From: an uncultured SAR86 cluster bacterium
Lineage (GTDB): Bacteria; Pseudomonadota; Gammaproteobacteria; Magnimaribacterales; D2472
Direction: 5' to 3'
Assembly (NCBI GenBank): GCA_902528215.1
Contig: CABZRR010000005.1
Location: forward strand, 1-63,388
Length of the DNA: 63,388 nt
In this document: one piece after another, positions 43,225-50,339 of the stretch
How positions within the stretch are numbered: the first letter of the stretch is position 1
Layout of the letters: each line of letters starts with the position of its first letter
Notes under the pieces: generated by a model
Told to the model about the DNA's origin: nothing
Seen by the model: the letters and a program-made list of their open reading frames with translations, nothing else
Database searches by the model: none
Made by a program: the position numbers and the translations under genes

Positions 43225-43682
43225 TAATCAGCTATATACTTTTTATAAAATAAATACCCACCAATGCAAGCGCCAGCTGTAAATGCTAAAAAAAATTCAT
43301 AAAAAGTGGGCTGAAAATTAAAGTATGGTGAAAATACACTGACCAAAGTGCCAAAAACCACAAAACCATAAGCCCCACCTGCAAATGCTGAATTGTGATA
43401 GCTTTTAAAAAAGTCATCTTGTGTTTGATAGAACATTTTGTAATAGATTGATGCAGTAATAAAACAGGCTATTACCAATAATCTAATTATCAATATAAAT
43501 GGCTTTGCGGAGTCACGAACCTCTATAGGCTCGCCACCTACAAATCCTGTAAATGCTAAGTGAATGCCTAGAAAAAAACCCCCAAGCGCAAAGAAAATAA
43601 TCGATCTAATGTAATTTTTTTTGTCTTGTGGATTCAAGGAGGAAACTTCTATCCAGAGACCCTTATAAGTAATTTTTGCCAT
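43224..43682 (-). CDS. Membrane protein of the HTH cassette
   Basis: 152 residues with four helices. A short cytoplasmic start (YKGLWIEVSSLNPQDKKNY) is followed by helices at about 28-48, 60-78, 98-120 and 130-147. A polar loop QTQDDFFKSYHN lies between the second and third. Family not recognised. It is first in the cassette; an almost perfect sigma-70 promoter and operator-like palindrome stand 29-69 bases upstream. A role as sensor or partner of the HTH protein is inference from coupling. Confidence 0.68.
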   Translation of the reverse strand: MAKITYKGLWIEVSSLNPQDKKNYIRSIIFFALGGFFLGIHLAFTGFVGGEPIEVRDSAKPFILIIRLLVIACFITASIYYKMFYQTQDDFFKSYHNSAFAGGAYGFVVFGTLVSVFSPYFNFQPTFYEFFLAFTAGACIGGYLFYKKYIAD

Positions 43683-43710
43683 TTTAATATTCGAAATTTA
43701 GTTTTAAGAA

Positions 43711-43751
43711 ATCATATGTAAAGTTTACTTGACTGTCAAGTTTACTTTACA
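43711..43751 (-). promoter_or_regulatory. Sigma-70 promoter with overlapping 35-base operator palindrome
   Basis: Read on the minus strand: TTGACA (43734-43739), exactly 17 bases, TATGAT (43711-43716). Positions 43717-43751 form a nested inverted repeat: TGTAAAGT, two T, ACTTGAC, a central T, then GTCAAGT, two T, ACTTTACA. The -35 hexamer and the whole spacer lie inside it, so a bound dimer would block RNA polymerase. Predicted start of transcription is about 20 bases before the first ATG. Confidence 0.72.
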
Positions 43752-44068
43752 TTTAGTTTTTCCCTCGCAGCGTAGACTCCGACAAAAAATAAAGAAATTA
43801 TTAATAGTAGCTCTAACCAGTTCATAAGACCGGGATTGGGTAGACCAAAAACAACAAGACATGAACTCATAAAATAAATTAGAATAATGAAACCAAAGAC
43901 TTGATAAACCTTTGCGGTTGGATTTTTATATGCTTTGTATTCAAAAATCATTAAAGGTAGTGACCAAATCAATAATCCTATCCAAGGAGTTCCAATTAGC
44001 ACACCTTTTATTAGGTGATTAAAAATAAGCAATCCATTAAGTATGAGAAAACTTTTTCTAAGATTCAT
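43742..44068 (-). CDS. DUF2069 membrane protein
   Basis: 108 residues from ATG 44068, the start that matches family length; the first in-frame ATG (44122) lies deep inside wrbA. Four helices, with a KNPTAKVYQVFGF loop between the second and third. The family is uncharacterised and regularly follows wrbA in Gammaproteobacteria, as here (11-base overlap). Its stop codon region is part of the downstream cassette's operator palindrome. Confidence 0.82.
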   Translation of the reverse strand: MNLRKSFLILNGLLIFNHLIKGVLIGTPWIGLLIWSLPLMIFEYKAYKNPTAKVYQVFGFIILIYFMSSCLVVFGLPNPGLMNWLELLLIISLFFVGVYAAREKLNVK

Positions 44069-44663
44069 CACTATTAAATTTAAAAATGAGCTCAGCCATT
44101 CGCATACCAGTTGCTTCAGCAATTTCTTTTTCGGAGGTTGTTATGCCTCCGGATTGATTAGTGTTTGCAACATGCGATGGGCCATAAGGCGTTCCACCAC
44201 TTTTTGTACTGGAAAGATCAGAAATTGAGTATGGAGATCCAACAAAGATAACTCCTTGGTGCAATAGATAGGTCATAAGGTTAAACAAAGTAATTTCTTG
44301 CCCACCATGCATTGATCCAGTTGATGTAAATACACAACCAAGTTTATTTTCTAATTCATGATTTGACCAAATATCTCCAGTAGAATCTAAAAAATATTTC
44401 AAAGGCGCTGCCATAGATCCAAATCTAGTTGGAGATCCAAGCGCTATTCCAGCACAATTGATTAAGTCTTCCTTAGTGCAATATATAGGTCCTTCATCGG
44501 GAATGTTTGGCTCAACCGCCTCAGCTACCGAGGAAACCTTCGGCACAGTTCTAATTCTAACCTCAAGACCTTTTTTTTCAGCTCCATCGGCAATAGCATG
44601 AGCAAGATTCTTTACAGCCCCGGATGCAGAATAAAATAAGATTAGAAGATATTTTTGATGCAT
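44058..44663 (-). CDS. wrbA: NAD(P)H:quinone oxidoreductase, WrbA-like flavodoxin
   Basis: Two-electron reduction of quinones with FMN. 201 residues from ATG 44663, chosen because AAGGAAA lies 7 bases before it; ATG 44681 would add six residues without a ribosome site. FMN phosphate loop YSASGAVKNLA, GSPTRFGSMAAPLKYFLD and TSTGSMHGGQEITLFNL are diagnostic; the C-terminal GGTPYGPSHVA follows. Divergent from the TlpA-like lipoprotein gene. Confidence 0.92.
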   Translation of the reverse strand: MHQKYLLILFYSASGAVKNLAHAIADGAEKKGLEVRIRTVPKVSSVAEAVEPNIPDEGPIYCTKEDLINCAGIALGSPTRFGSMAAPLKYFLDSTGDIWSNHELENKLGCVFTSTGSMHGGQEITLFNLMTYLLHQGVIFVGSPYSISDLSSTKSGGTPYGPSHVANTNQSGGITTSEKEIAEATGMRMAELIFKFNSDES

Positions 44664-44692
44664 AATAGTTTCCTTTTGCATTACTATAAAAC

Positions 44693-45145
44693 ATGAAAAT
44701 TAAATTGCCATTAACTTTATTTTGTCTTTTGCTTATATCTTGTGAAAAGGGTGACATAGAGATTTTTGATTCTAAGCCTATTTTTAGCTCAAGCCTTTAC
44801 GGAAAATGGGTTTTGGTAAATTACTGGGCTGATTGGTGCCCGCCATGCATTAAGGAAATACCCGAAATTGTTTCTTTTTCAAAAAAAAATCCAGAAGTAA
44901 AAGTTTTTGCATTTAATTTTGATCGACTTGATGCAGAGGACTTAAGACCGCAGATTAAAAAGTTTGGGATTAGCTATCCTTCAATGATCACTCATCCTAA
45001 AACATTATGGGGTATCGAAACACCAAAAACTCTACCTGCGACTTATTTTATTTCGCCGACTGGAGAGATTGTATTTGCAAGTTTACAACCTCAAGATGAA
45101 GCAAGCCTGTCATTAATCTATAGAGATTTACAAAATGGATTTTAA
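44693..45145 (+). CDS. TlpA-like thioredoxin-fold lipoprotein
   Basis: 150 residues. Lipoprotein signal peptide ending in LLISC17, so membrane-anchored in the periplasm. Thioredoxin active site W48-C49-P-P-C52 in NYWADWCPPCIKE, cis-proline region LPATYFISP. Likely a disulfide reductase for envelope proteins or cytochrome c maturation; electrons could come from the DsbD-like protein encoded 15 kb away (inference). The gene overlaps the M23 peptidase gene tail-to-tail by 18 bases. Confidence 0.9.
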   Translation: MKIKLPLTLFCLLLISCEKGDIEIFDSKPIFSSSLYGKWVLVNYWADWCPPCIKEIPEIVSFSKKNPEVKVFAFNFDRLDAEDLRPQIKKFGISYPSMITHPKTLWGIETPKTLPATYFISPTGEIVFASLQPQDEASLSLIYRDLQNGF

Positions 45146-45922
45146 ATAATCTTTTTGGATTAAAGATTCAGGATTAACTTTATTACCATCAAAGTATACG
45201 GTCCAATGAAGGTGAGGCCCTGTTACTCTTCCTGTTGATCCAACCTTTCCAATTGGATCAGATTGCTCTAAAAGATCACCAAATTTAGTTTGTATTTCAC
45301 TCATGTGGGCATAAGAGGAAAACAGCCCATAACCATGATCAAGAATTACAGTTAGACCTGTATAAAAGTAATCACCTACAAGAACCACTTTTCCTTTTAA
45401 TGGAGCGATAATTGGAGTTCCAATTGCACCACTCAGATCTAATGCTAGATGGGCTGATCTTGGCAAATCATTTATAAATCTCTGTTTACCAAATGGAGAT
45501 GTTACTCGTCCGGGGACAGGCGGTATAAAGTTAAAGGAGGGCGTAATTTCAGTTGTTGATGATTTTAAGGCTTCTTTAATTTCTAATGCTTCTCTGTTCG
45601 CCCTTGCCTGATCGTTATCACTAAGGATTACTTTGCTAGTATCTGTAATTGTAATTCTTGATTCACCGAAGTTAACCCAATTAACTTTTATATCTATATG
45701 ATGTCTTGTTATCAATAAATCTTGCCTGACAAATGGCAAGCTAACTAACTGTTTTACACCGGAGGGAGTTTTAAAAGTAAGCTGATCTACTGATAATTTT
45801 TGTGGAGCTGGGATAGAAATAATTTCACCGCTTTGGCCTTCAATTAAATCTAATGCGCAGACTTGAAGACTTGTAAATCCAATAAGCAGAATATTTAAAA
45901 AATTAATTTTTTTTTGATACAT
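45128..45922 (-). CDS. M23-family zinc metallopeptidase (LytM domain)
   Basis: Likely peptidoglycan endopeptidase in the periplasm. 264 residues: signal peptide (about 1-23), a beta domain, then the LytM domain from about residue 140. Zinc ligands are H and D in SAHLALDLSG and the H-x-H of GPHLHWTVYF; GLTVILDHGYGLFSSYAHM is the conserved core strand. All ligands are intact, so it should be active, unlike NlpD/EnvC-type activators. Start overlaps the last 20 bases of xseA. Confidence 0.92.
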   Translation of the reverse strand: MYQKKINFLNILLIGFTSLQVCALDLIEGQSGEIISIPAPQKLSVDQLTFKTPSGVKQLVSLPFVRQDLLITRHHIDIKVNWVNFGESRITITDTSKVILSDNDQARANREALEIKEALKSSTTEITPSFNFIPPVPGRVTSPFGKQRFINDLPRSAHLALDLSGAIGTPIIAPLKGKVVLVGDYFYTGLTVILDHGYGLFSSYAHMSEIQTKFGDLLEQSDPIGKVGSTGRVTGPHLHWTVYFDGNKVNPESLIQKDYLKSIL

Positions 45923-47261
45923 TTGAAATTAATTCTCCGTTTGCAAGACGTGTTTTTAACATATCTCCAACTTTTACTTCTTTTGAAGATTTCAGGGCCT
46001 GACCTTTGATATTCATGACTATTGCATAACCTCTATCAAGAACTGCCAAAGGGCTTACTGCTTTTAGATTAGAAGACATACTTTGAAGTGTTAATTTTCT
46101 TTTTTCAATCAAGTTTGCCTGCTGAACTTTTAAGGATTTCATATTATTATTTAGTAGGTCTTTATAAATACGAAACTTTTGTAAAGCGCTAGATTGATAC
46201 ATTTGGCTAGTCAATATATGAAAATTTTGTTTAGCATGCGTTGCTATGCTTTGAATTGCTCCTGATAGACGAAGTTCAAAATTATCCAGGGATTGTGATT
46301 GCTCCTTAAGTAAAGTTAATGGACTTTTTAGGCTTTGAGCTAATAGAAGAATTTTTTGACTATTTTCAGCTAAAATTCCTTGAATAAGATTACTAAGATT
46401 TATTCTAACTTCTTGAAGTTTATCTGTGAGTTGAAAATAATTCTCAGTAACTAACTCTGCAGCTGCAGTGGGAGTTGGAGCTCTCAAATCAGACACAAAA
46501 TCTGTAATCGTAAAATCTATTTCATGACCTACACCGGAGATAATTGGCAAAGGGAAGTCAAATATTTCTCTGGCTAAGCCTTCATTATTAAATGCCCACA
46601 AATCTTCAATAGATCCACCACCTCTGCATATAATAATTACGTCAAAAGGATTACGGTGGGAATCATTAAATCCTAGAACGCTCCTTAATGCAGCAATAAG
46701 AGCCCTTGGCGCAGTATCTCCTTGAACTATGGCTGGAATGAGAGTGACTTGAGCTATTGGAGCACGCCTTTCTATGGTGGTCAAAACGTCTTGAAATGCT
46801 GCAGTTGATTGTGAGGTAATGATGCCAATATGCTTCGGCTGTTTTGGGAGATTTTTTTTGATTGCTTGGTCAAACAGTCCTTCTGCATCAAGCTTCTTTT
46901 TAAGTTCTTCAAATTGGTGCATTAAATTGCCAGCACCAGCTGGTTGCATTGAACTAACAATTAGCTGATAGTCACCTCGGGGAGCATATAGACTTACTTG
47001 TCCTTTCAAAACACACTGATCCCCATTTTGTGGCTCAAAATTTAATCTCACATTTTGACTTCTAAACATGGCGCATCGTATAGCTGCATCTTCATCTTTA
47101 AGTGTAAAGTAGATATGCCCAGAGGAGGGGCGAGCAATATTGGATATTTCACCTAAAACAGAAACTCCGTTAAATTGATTTTCAAGGAGTTTTTTTGCTT
47201 GTTGGTTTAGTTGTCCAACAGAGATAATTTCATCTCCATGTTCTACAATGTCAGCACACAT
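45903..47261 (-). CDS. xseA: Exodeoxyribonuclease VII large subunit
   Basis: Processive single-strand DNA exonuclease subunit. 452 residues, near the E. coli 456. N-terminal OB fold (VLGEISNIARPSSGHIYFTLKDEDAAIRCAMF), catalytic domain with GIITSQSTAAFQDVL and IIICRGGGSIEDLWAFN and GVGHEIDFTITDFVSDLRAPTPTAAAE, then a long coiled coil and the C-terminal VLDRGYAIV. The small subunit xseB is not in this window. Its ATG is 17 bases from the divergent DMT transporter start. Confidence 0.95.
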   Translation of the reverse strand: MCADIVEHGDEIISVGQLNQQAKKLLENQFNGVSVLGEISNIARPSSGHIYFTLKDEDAAIRCAMFRSQNVRLNFEPQNGDQCVLKGQVSLYAPRGDYQLIVSSMQPAGAGNLMHQFEELKKKLDAEGLFDQAIKKNLPKQPKHIGIITSQSTAAFQDVLTTIERRAPIAQVTLIPAIVQGDTAPRALIAALRSVLGFNDSHRNPFDVIIICRGGGSIEDLWAFNNEGLAREIFDFPLPIISGVGHEIDFTITDFVSDLRAPTPTAAAELVTENYFQLTDKLQEVRINLSNLIQGILAENSQKILLLAQSLKSPLTLLKEQSQSLDNFELRLSGAIQSIATHAKQNFHILTSQMYQSSALQKFRIYKDLLNNNMKSLKVQQANLIEKRKLTLQSMSSNLKAVSPLAVLDRGYAIVMNIKGQALKSSKEVKVGDMLKTRLANGELISNVSKKN

Positions 47262-47278
47262 AAAAGAAGTATATAACT

Positions 47279-48181
47279 ATGTCAACACAATTAAAGTCAG
47301 CACAGAATTTTTTTATTCTATGTCTTGGAGCTGGACTAATTGGACTGGCACCATTATTTGTTAGATGGAGTGAATTATCTCCTTCATGGAACCTTGTCTA
47401 CAGAATGTTTCTGGCCTTACCTTTTTTGGCTCTTATCAATATTTATTTTAACCGAGCTGATGCATTTAAATTAAAAAGTAAAAAAAATTTAATTCTGGTT
47501 TTTGTTGCATCATTTGCATTCGCTGCTGATATGAGTCTCTGGCATTGGAGCATAGAATTTACTTCAATAGCTAACGCCACAATATTTGTTAACACAGCCT
47601 CGATATATTTGGTTCTCTTTGGCGTTTTAATCTTTAAAGAAACTATTTCTAAAAATTTCATATTATCTTTTATCCTTACTTACATTGGTGTAGTTGGGCT
47701 TGTTTATTTTTCAAATTCAAAAACTGAGGGTGCTTTAATTGGAGATGCAATGGCATTATTTGCAGCACTCTTATATGCAACCTATCTATTAATAATTTCT
47801 CGTTTAGGCAAAGAAAGTGCAATTAATATTATTTTTTTTACGACCTTATTTACATGTTTTTTTGGATTAATTTTTGCTGTATTTGAATCAAGATTATTCC
47901 TGCCAAGTTCATCTGCTCAATTTTACAATCTATTAGCTATGGCAATTTTGTGTCAAGCTGGAGGACAATTTTTTATAACCTTTAGTTTGCCAAAAATAAA
48001 AGCTTCTTTTGGCTCTATTGGTTTATTAATGCAGCCAATTATTGCAACAATTTTTGGTGCACTGGTTTTTTATGAGTATTTAAATTTTATCCAATTAAGT
48101 TTTGTCATCATTGCTCTGATTGGTATATATTTTGCTAGATTAGAAATAAAACCAACCAAGGAGATTGAAGATGAAACCTAA
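47279..48181 (+). CDS. EamA/DMT-family transporter
   Basis: 300 residues and ten helices in two EamA repeats of about 140. The first repeat starts near LGAGLIGLAPLFVRWSEL; the typical end of repeat one is FKETISKNFILSFILTYIGVVGL, and the second ends PIIATIFGALVFYEYLNFIQ. Most members export amino acids or related metabolites; substrate cannot be inferred. It overlaps the next gene by 17 bases. Confidence 0.9.
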   Translation: MSTQLKSAQNFFILCLGAGLIGLAPLFVRWSELSPSWNLVYRMFLALPFLALINIYFNRADAFKLKSKKNLILVFVASFAFAADMSLWHWSIEFTSIANATIFVNTASIYLVLFGVLIFKETISKNFILSFILTYIGVVGLVYFSNSKTEGALIGDAMALFAALLYATYLLIISRLGKESAINIIFFTTLFTCFFGLIFAVFESRLFLPSSSAQFYNLLAMAILCQAGGQFFITFSLPKIKASFGSIGLLMQPIIATIFGALVFYEYLNFIQLSFVIIALIGIYFARLEIKPTKEIEDET

Positions 48182-48581
48182 AACTAAAGCTCAAGAACTA
48201 GGATTTCTTTCCAGAGATTTCGCAGTAGCAAAAGATAAACAAAACTGGTTAGATTTGTTTGCTGAAGAAGCCATAGTTCAGGATCCAATAGGGAAGAGCC
48301 CATTGGATCCTATTGGAGATGGCCACAAAGGCAAAGAGGCAATTGAAAAATTTTATGATACGGTAATTGCAAATGGAAACATTGAGTTCAATATTTTGGA
48401 ATCAATTCCATGCGCAGATGAGTGCGCTAATTTTGCACAGATCGTAAACGTTGTTGGTGATGTAAAAATTGAAACACAAATGATAGTTATTTATCGTGTA
48501 AATTCTAATGATAAAATAGTATCATTACGGGCCTTTTGGGATTATCAAAAAATGGAAGATCAGCTTAAGGCAATATCCTGA
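48165..48581 (+). CDS. NTF2-like (SnoaL/ketosteroid-isomerase fold) protein
   Basis: 138 residues. The start KAQELGFLSRDFAVAKDKQNWLDLFAEEAIVQDPIG and the GHKGKEAIEKFYD segment are characteristic of the SnoaL/steroid delta-isomerase branch. Strands NIEFNILESIPC and CANFAQIV follow. An acidic or Tyr catalytic pair cannot be assigned by eye. Given the several acyl-CoA dehydrogenases nearby, an isomerase or lyase in lipid or sterol breakdown is possible but speculative. tRNA-Val follows 5 bases after the stop. Confidence 0.82.
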   Translation: MKMKPKTKAQELGFLSRDFAVAKDKQNWLDLFAEEAIVQDPIGKSPLDPIGDGHKGKEAIEKFYDTVIANGNIEFNILESIPCADECANFAQIVNVVGDVKIETQMIVIYRVNSNDKIVSLRAFWDYQKMEDQLKAIS

Positions 48582-48586
48582 ATATT

Positions 48587-48662
48587 GGGTGATTAGCTCA
48601 GTTGGGAGAGCATCTCGTTTACACCGAGAGGGTCGGCAGTTCGAGCCTGTCATCACCCACCA
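48587..48662 (+). tRNA. tRNA-Val (anticodon TAC)
   Basis: 76 bases. Acceptor GGGTGAT/ATCACCC, discriminator A, encoded CCA. Anticodon stem TCTCG/CGAGA with loop TTTACAC. T-loop GTTCGAGCC. It begins 5 bases after the NTF2-like gene, so it probably rides on that transcript, and ends just before a terminator hairpin. Confidence 0.95.
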
Positions 48663-48668
48663 AACAGA

Positions 48669-48702
48669 TAAAAAAAAGCCCAGAATACTCCGGGCTTTTT
48701 TT
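48669..48702. terminator. Bidirectional terminator between tRNA-Val and proteorhodopsin
   Basis: A-run, GCCC, a 10-base loop, GGGC, then a T-run; A and T runs flank the stem on both sides so it can end transcription in either direction. It serves tRNA-Val on the plus strand and proteorhodopsin on the minus strand. Confidence 0.8.
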
Positions 48703-48716
48703 GATTAGAATAATAA

Positions 48717-49454
48717 TTATTCTGAGTCGCTTACTGCAGCAGCCCAAATAGCTAAACCAAATGCAATTTTATTGATAAAATCTGCAAGGTTATAGATAAG
48801 GTTTGCTCCAGCAAGATCAGCTCCAGTTCCCATTGTTAGGAAATATCCTATCGGATAAATTGCCCAACCAACAGTTACAATCAGTCTGATTGTGCTAAAG
48901 GCTTGTTGTGCAGCCACATTACCACTTGAGGCATTTAATTTACCTGCTTCACCAGTAAATACTTCGTAGATGATATATAACCATCCCGCCATTCCAATGA
49001 CAAAGCAAATCACTTCATTATATCCAGTTTCACCCATGAATCCTGCGATAAGCATCACAAGTGATGCTGCCAACAGTCTCCAGAAAAGACCGGACGAAAC
49101 ATTAGTACACACTCTAAGAATTAAGTAAAACTCAATTATTTGAAGAGGCACAGTGATTAACCAGTCAATATATCTGTATACTGTTGGTGATTCACCAGTC
49201 TCAATCCAAACACCTCTCATGTAGAGATAGTGCCAGAATGCAACACCAGTAACTAAACCAGCTACAGATAAAGATGTCTTCCATTTGCCTTTAACTTGAT
49301 CTCTTTCAGCGAAAAAGAACACAGTAGCTGCAAGCATAGCTGCTGTTACAAGCCAAAAGGAAATCCCTGTCAAATCATCAGTTTGAAGATCACCTGCTGA
49401 TGCAGCAAATGAGGGCATGCTTATCAAACCAATGAGAGTCAATAGATATTTCAT
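48717..49454 (-). CDS. Proteorhodopsin, blue-absorbing proton pump
   Basis: Light-driven outward H+ pump with a retinal Schiff base at K229 (NKIAFGL; K231 in the reference). 245 residues, seven helices after a signal-like N-terminus (1-18). Numbering matches the reference up to helix C: H75, D97 (Schiff-base counterion), T101, Q105, E108 (proton donor). The D-T-E triplet marks a proton pump and Q105, rather than Leu, marks blue tuning as in open-ocean variants. The C-terminus is SDSE. No retinal synthesis genes (blh, crt) are in the window. It is a single-gene transcript with a terminator and good ribosome site (AAGGAGCG). Confidence 0.97.
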   Translation of the reverse strand: MKYLLTLIGLISMPSFAASAGDLQTDDLTGISFWLVTAAMLAATVFFFAERDQVKGKWKTSLSVAGLVTGVAFWHYLYMRGVWIETGESPTVYRYIDWLITVPLQIIEFYLILRVCTNVSSGLFWRLLAASLVMLIAGFMGETGYNEVICFVIGMAGWLYIIYEVFTGEAGKLNASSGNVAAQQAFSTIRLIVTVGWAIYPIGYFLTMGTGADLAGANLIYNLADFINKIAFGLAIWAAAVSDSE

Positions 49455-49508
49455 TTAACGCTCCTTGTTATTAATATATTAATACTCTCCCCCATGGAAA
49501 GTTCTAAT

Positions 49509-49538
49509 AGCATATCAAAATTTAAAGACTTGGGTAAA
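49509..49538 (-). promoter_or_regulatory. Candidate promoter of proteorhodopsin
   Basis: On the minus strand TTTACC (49533-49538), 18 bases, TATGCT (49509-49514), leaving a leader of about 50 bases. Between it and the ribosome site lies a 16-base perfect palindrome, TATTAATATATTAATA (49469-49484). Match to consensus is only moderate. Confidence 0.35.
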
Positions 49539-49604
49539 ATAATTACCTATATTTTTTTCATCAAATTTGACAAAATTATTCGCAAAAGGTAGCAGAAAAA
49601 AAAG

Positions 49605-49632
49605 TTGCAGAAATATCAAAAAAAGATATCAT
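49605..49632 (+). promoter_or_regulatory. Candidate promoter of tRNA-Asp
   Basis: TTGCAG (49605-49610), 16 bases, TATCAT (49627-49632), ending 14 bases before the tRNA. Likely also drives the DUF4149 and possibly DUF2256 genes downstream. Confidence 0.42.
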
Positions 49633-49646
49633 TCAAAAGCGTTCGT

Positions 49647-49724
49647 GGTCCGGTAGTTCAATTTGGTTAGAACGCCGCCCTGTCACGGCGGAGGTTGCGA
49701 GTTCGAGCCTCGTCCGGATCGCCA
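49647..49724 (+). tRNA. tRNA-Asp (anticodon GTC)
   Basis: Acceptor GGTCCGG/CCGGATC (one G-T pair), discriminator G, encoded CCA. Anticodon stem CCGCC/GGCGG with loop CTGTCAC. T-loop GTTCGAGCC. A protein gene starts 12 bases after the CCA with no terminator between. Confidence 0.95.
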
Positions 49725-49736
49725 TTTTTTTTAAAT

Positions 49737-50135
49737 ATGAGTAGTCAGATCACACTTTTAATACTTAATCTCGCAATGGGAGGCATTATATTTTGCCACC
49801 TTATTTTGACTACACCAATAATTTTTAAAACACTTGATGAAGATTCAGCATCAAGATTTCTGCGAGCAATATTTCCTCGTTATTATGCGCTCCTTTTTTT
49901 ACTATCGTTACCAGCCACTTTAATTTTATATTTTCAGGATTCTCAATTAAGTTGGTGGATCGGTTTTAATATTTCTGCTCATGCCTTGCTTGGTCTTATA
50001 GGTATACCGATCACTAATGCTGCAAAGGACAGAGGATGGGAAACCATATTTTCATTCTCACACGGTTTTAGTGTTTATTGCACCATAGTGATTTTTGTCT
50101 TAAGCATTATCCAATTTTTTATTAATTTTGATTAA
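49737..50135 (+). CDS. DUF4149-like membrane protein
   Basis: 132 residues from ATG 49737; the earlier in-frame ATG-like start at 49695 lies inside tRNA-Asp. Four helices. The motif FKTLDEDSASRFLRAIFPRYYALLF after the first helix is the DUF4149/TMEM205-type signature. Function unknown. The 12-base leader (ATTTTTTTTAAAT-type) has no Shine-Dalgarno. Confidence 0.82.
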   Translation: MSSQITLLILNLAMGGIIFCHLILTTPIIFKTLDEDSASRFLRAIFPRYYALLFLLSLPATLILYFQDSQLSWWIGFNISAHALLGLIGIPITNAAKDRGWETIFSFSHGFSVYCTIVIFVLSIIQFFINFD

Positions 50136-50143
50136 TTCTTGCC

Positions 50144-50284
50144 TTGCATAAAAAACTAAATCTACAAACCAAATCATGCCAGTGGTGTGGAAAATCATTT
50201 ACTTGGAGAAAAAAATGGGAACGCTCCTGGGACGAAGTAAAATTTTGCAGCAAAAGATGCAAAGCTGAATCAAAAAAAAATTAA
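50144..50284 (+). CDS. DUF2256 zinc-finger-like small protein (46 aa)
   Basis: Short gene between DUF4149 and htpG. From TTG 50144 the product begins MHKKLNLQTKS and then has CQWCGKSFTWRKKWERSWDE and VKFCSKRCKAESKKN. The C-x2-C, FTWRKKWE, W and FCSxRC features are the complete DUF2256 signature, so the frame is real. An in-frame stop at 50129 leaves TTG 50144 (or a rarer ATT at 50135) as start. The four cysteines suggest a zinc knuckle; function unknown. It starts 8 bases after the membrane protein gene. Confidence 0.85.
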   Translation: MHKKLNLQTKSCQWCGKSFTWRKKWERSWDEVKFCSKRCKAESKKN

Positions 50285-50290
50285 TCAATG

Positions 50291-50319
50291 CTTGAAGTTA
50301 AAACTTTCAACACCATATT
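50291..50319 (+). promoter_or_regulatory. Sigma-32 promoter of htpG
   Basis: CTTGAA (50291-50296), 14 bases, CACCATATT (50311-50319), compared with the heat-shock consensus CTTGAA-N13-15-CCCCATnTA. It sits in the short gap between the DUF2256 stop and the htpG ribosome site AGGGGA. Confidence 0.75.
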
Positions 50320-50339
50320 GTTTTCATAGGGGATAAATT

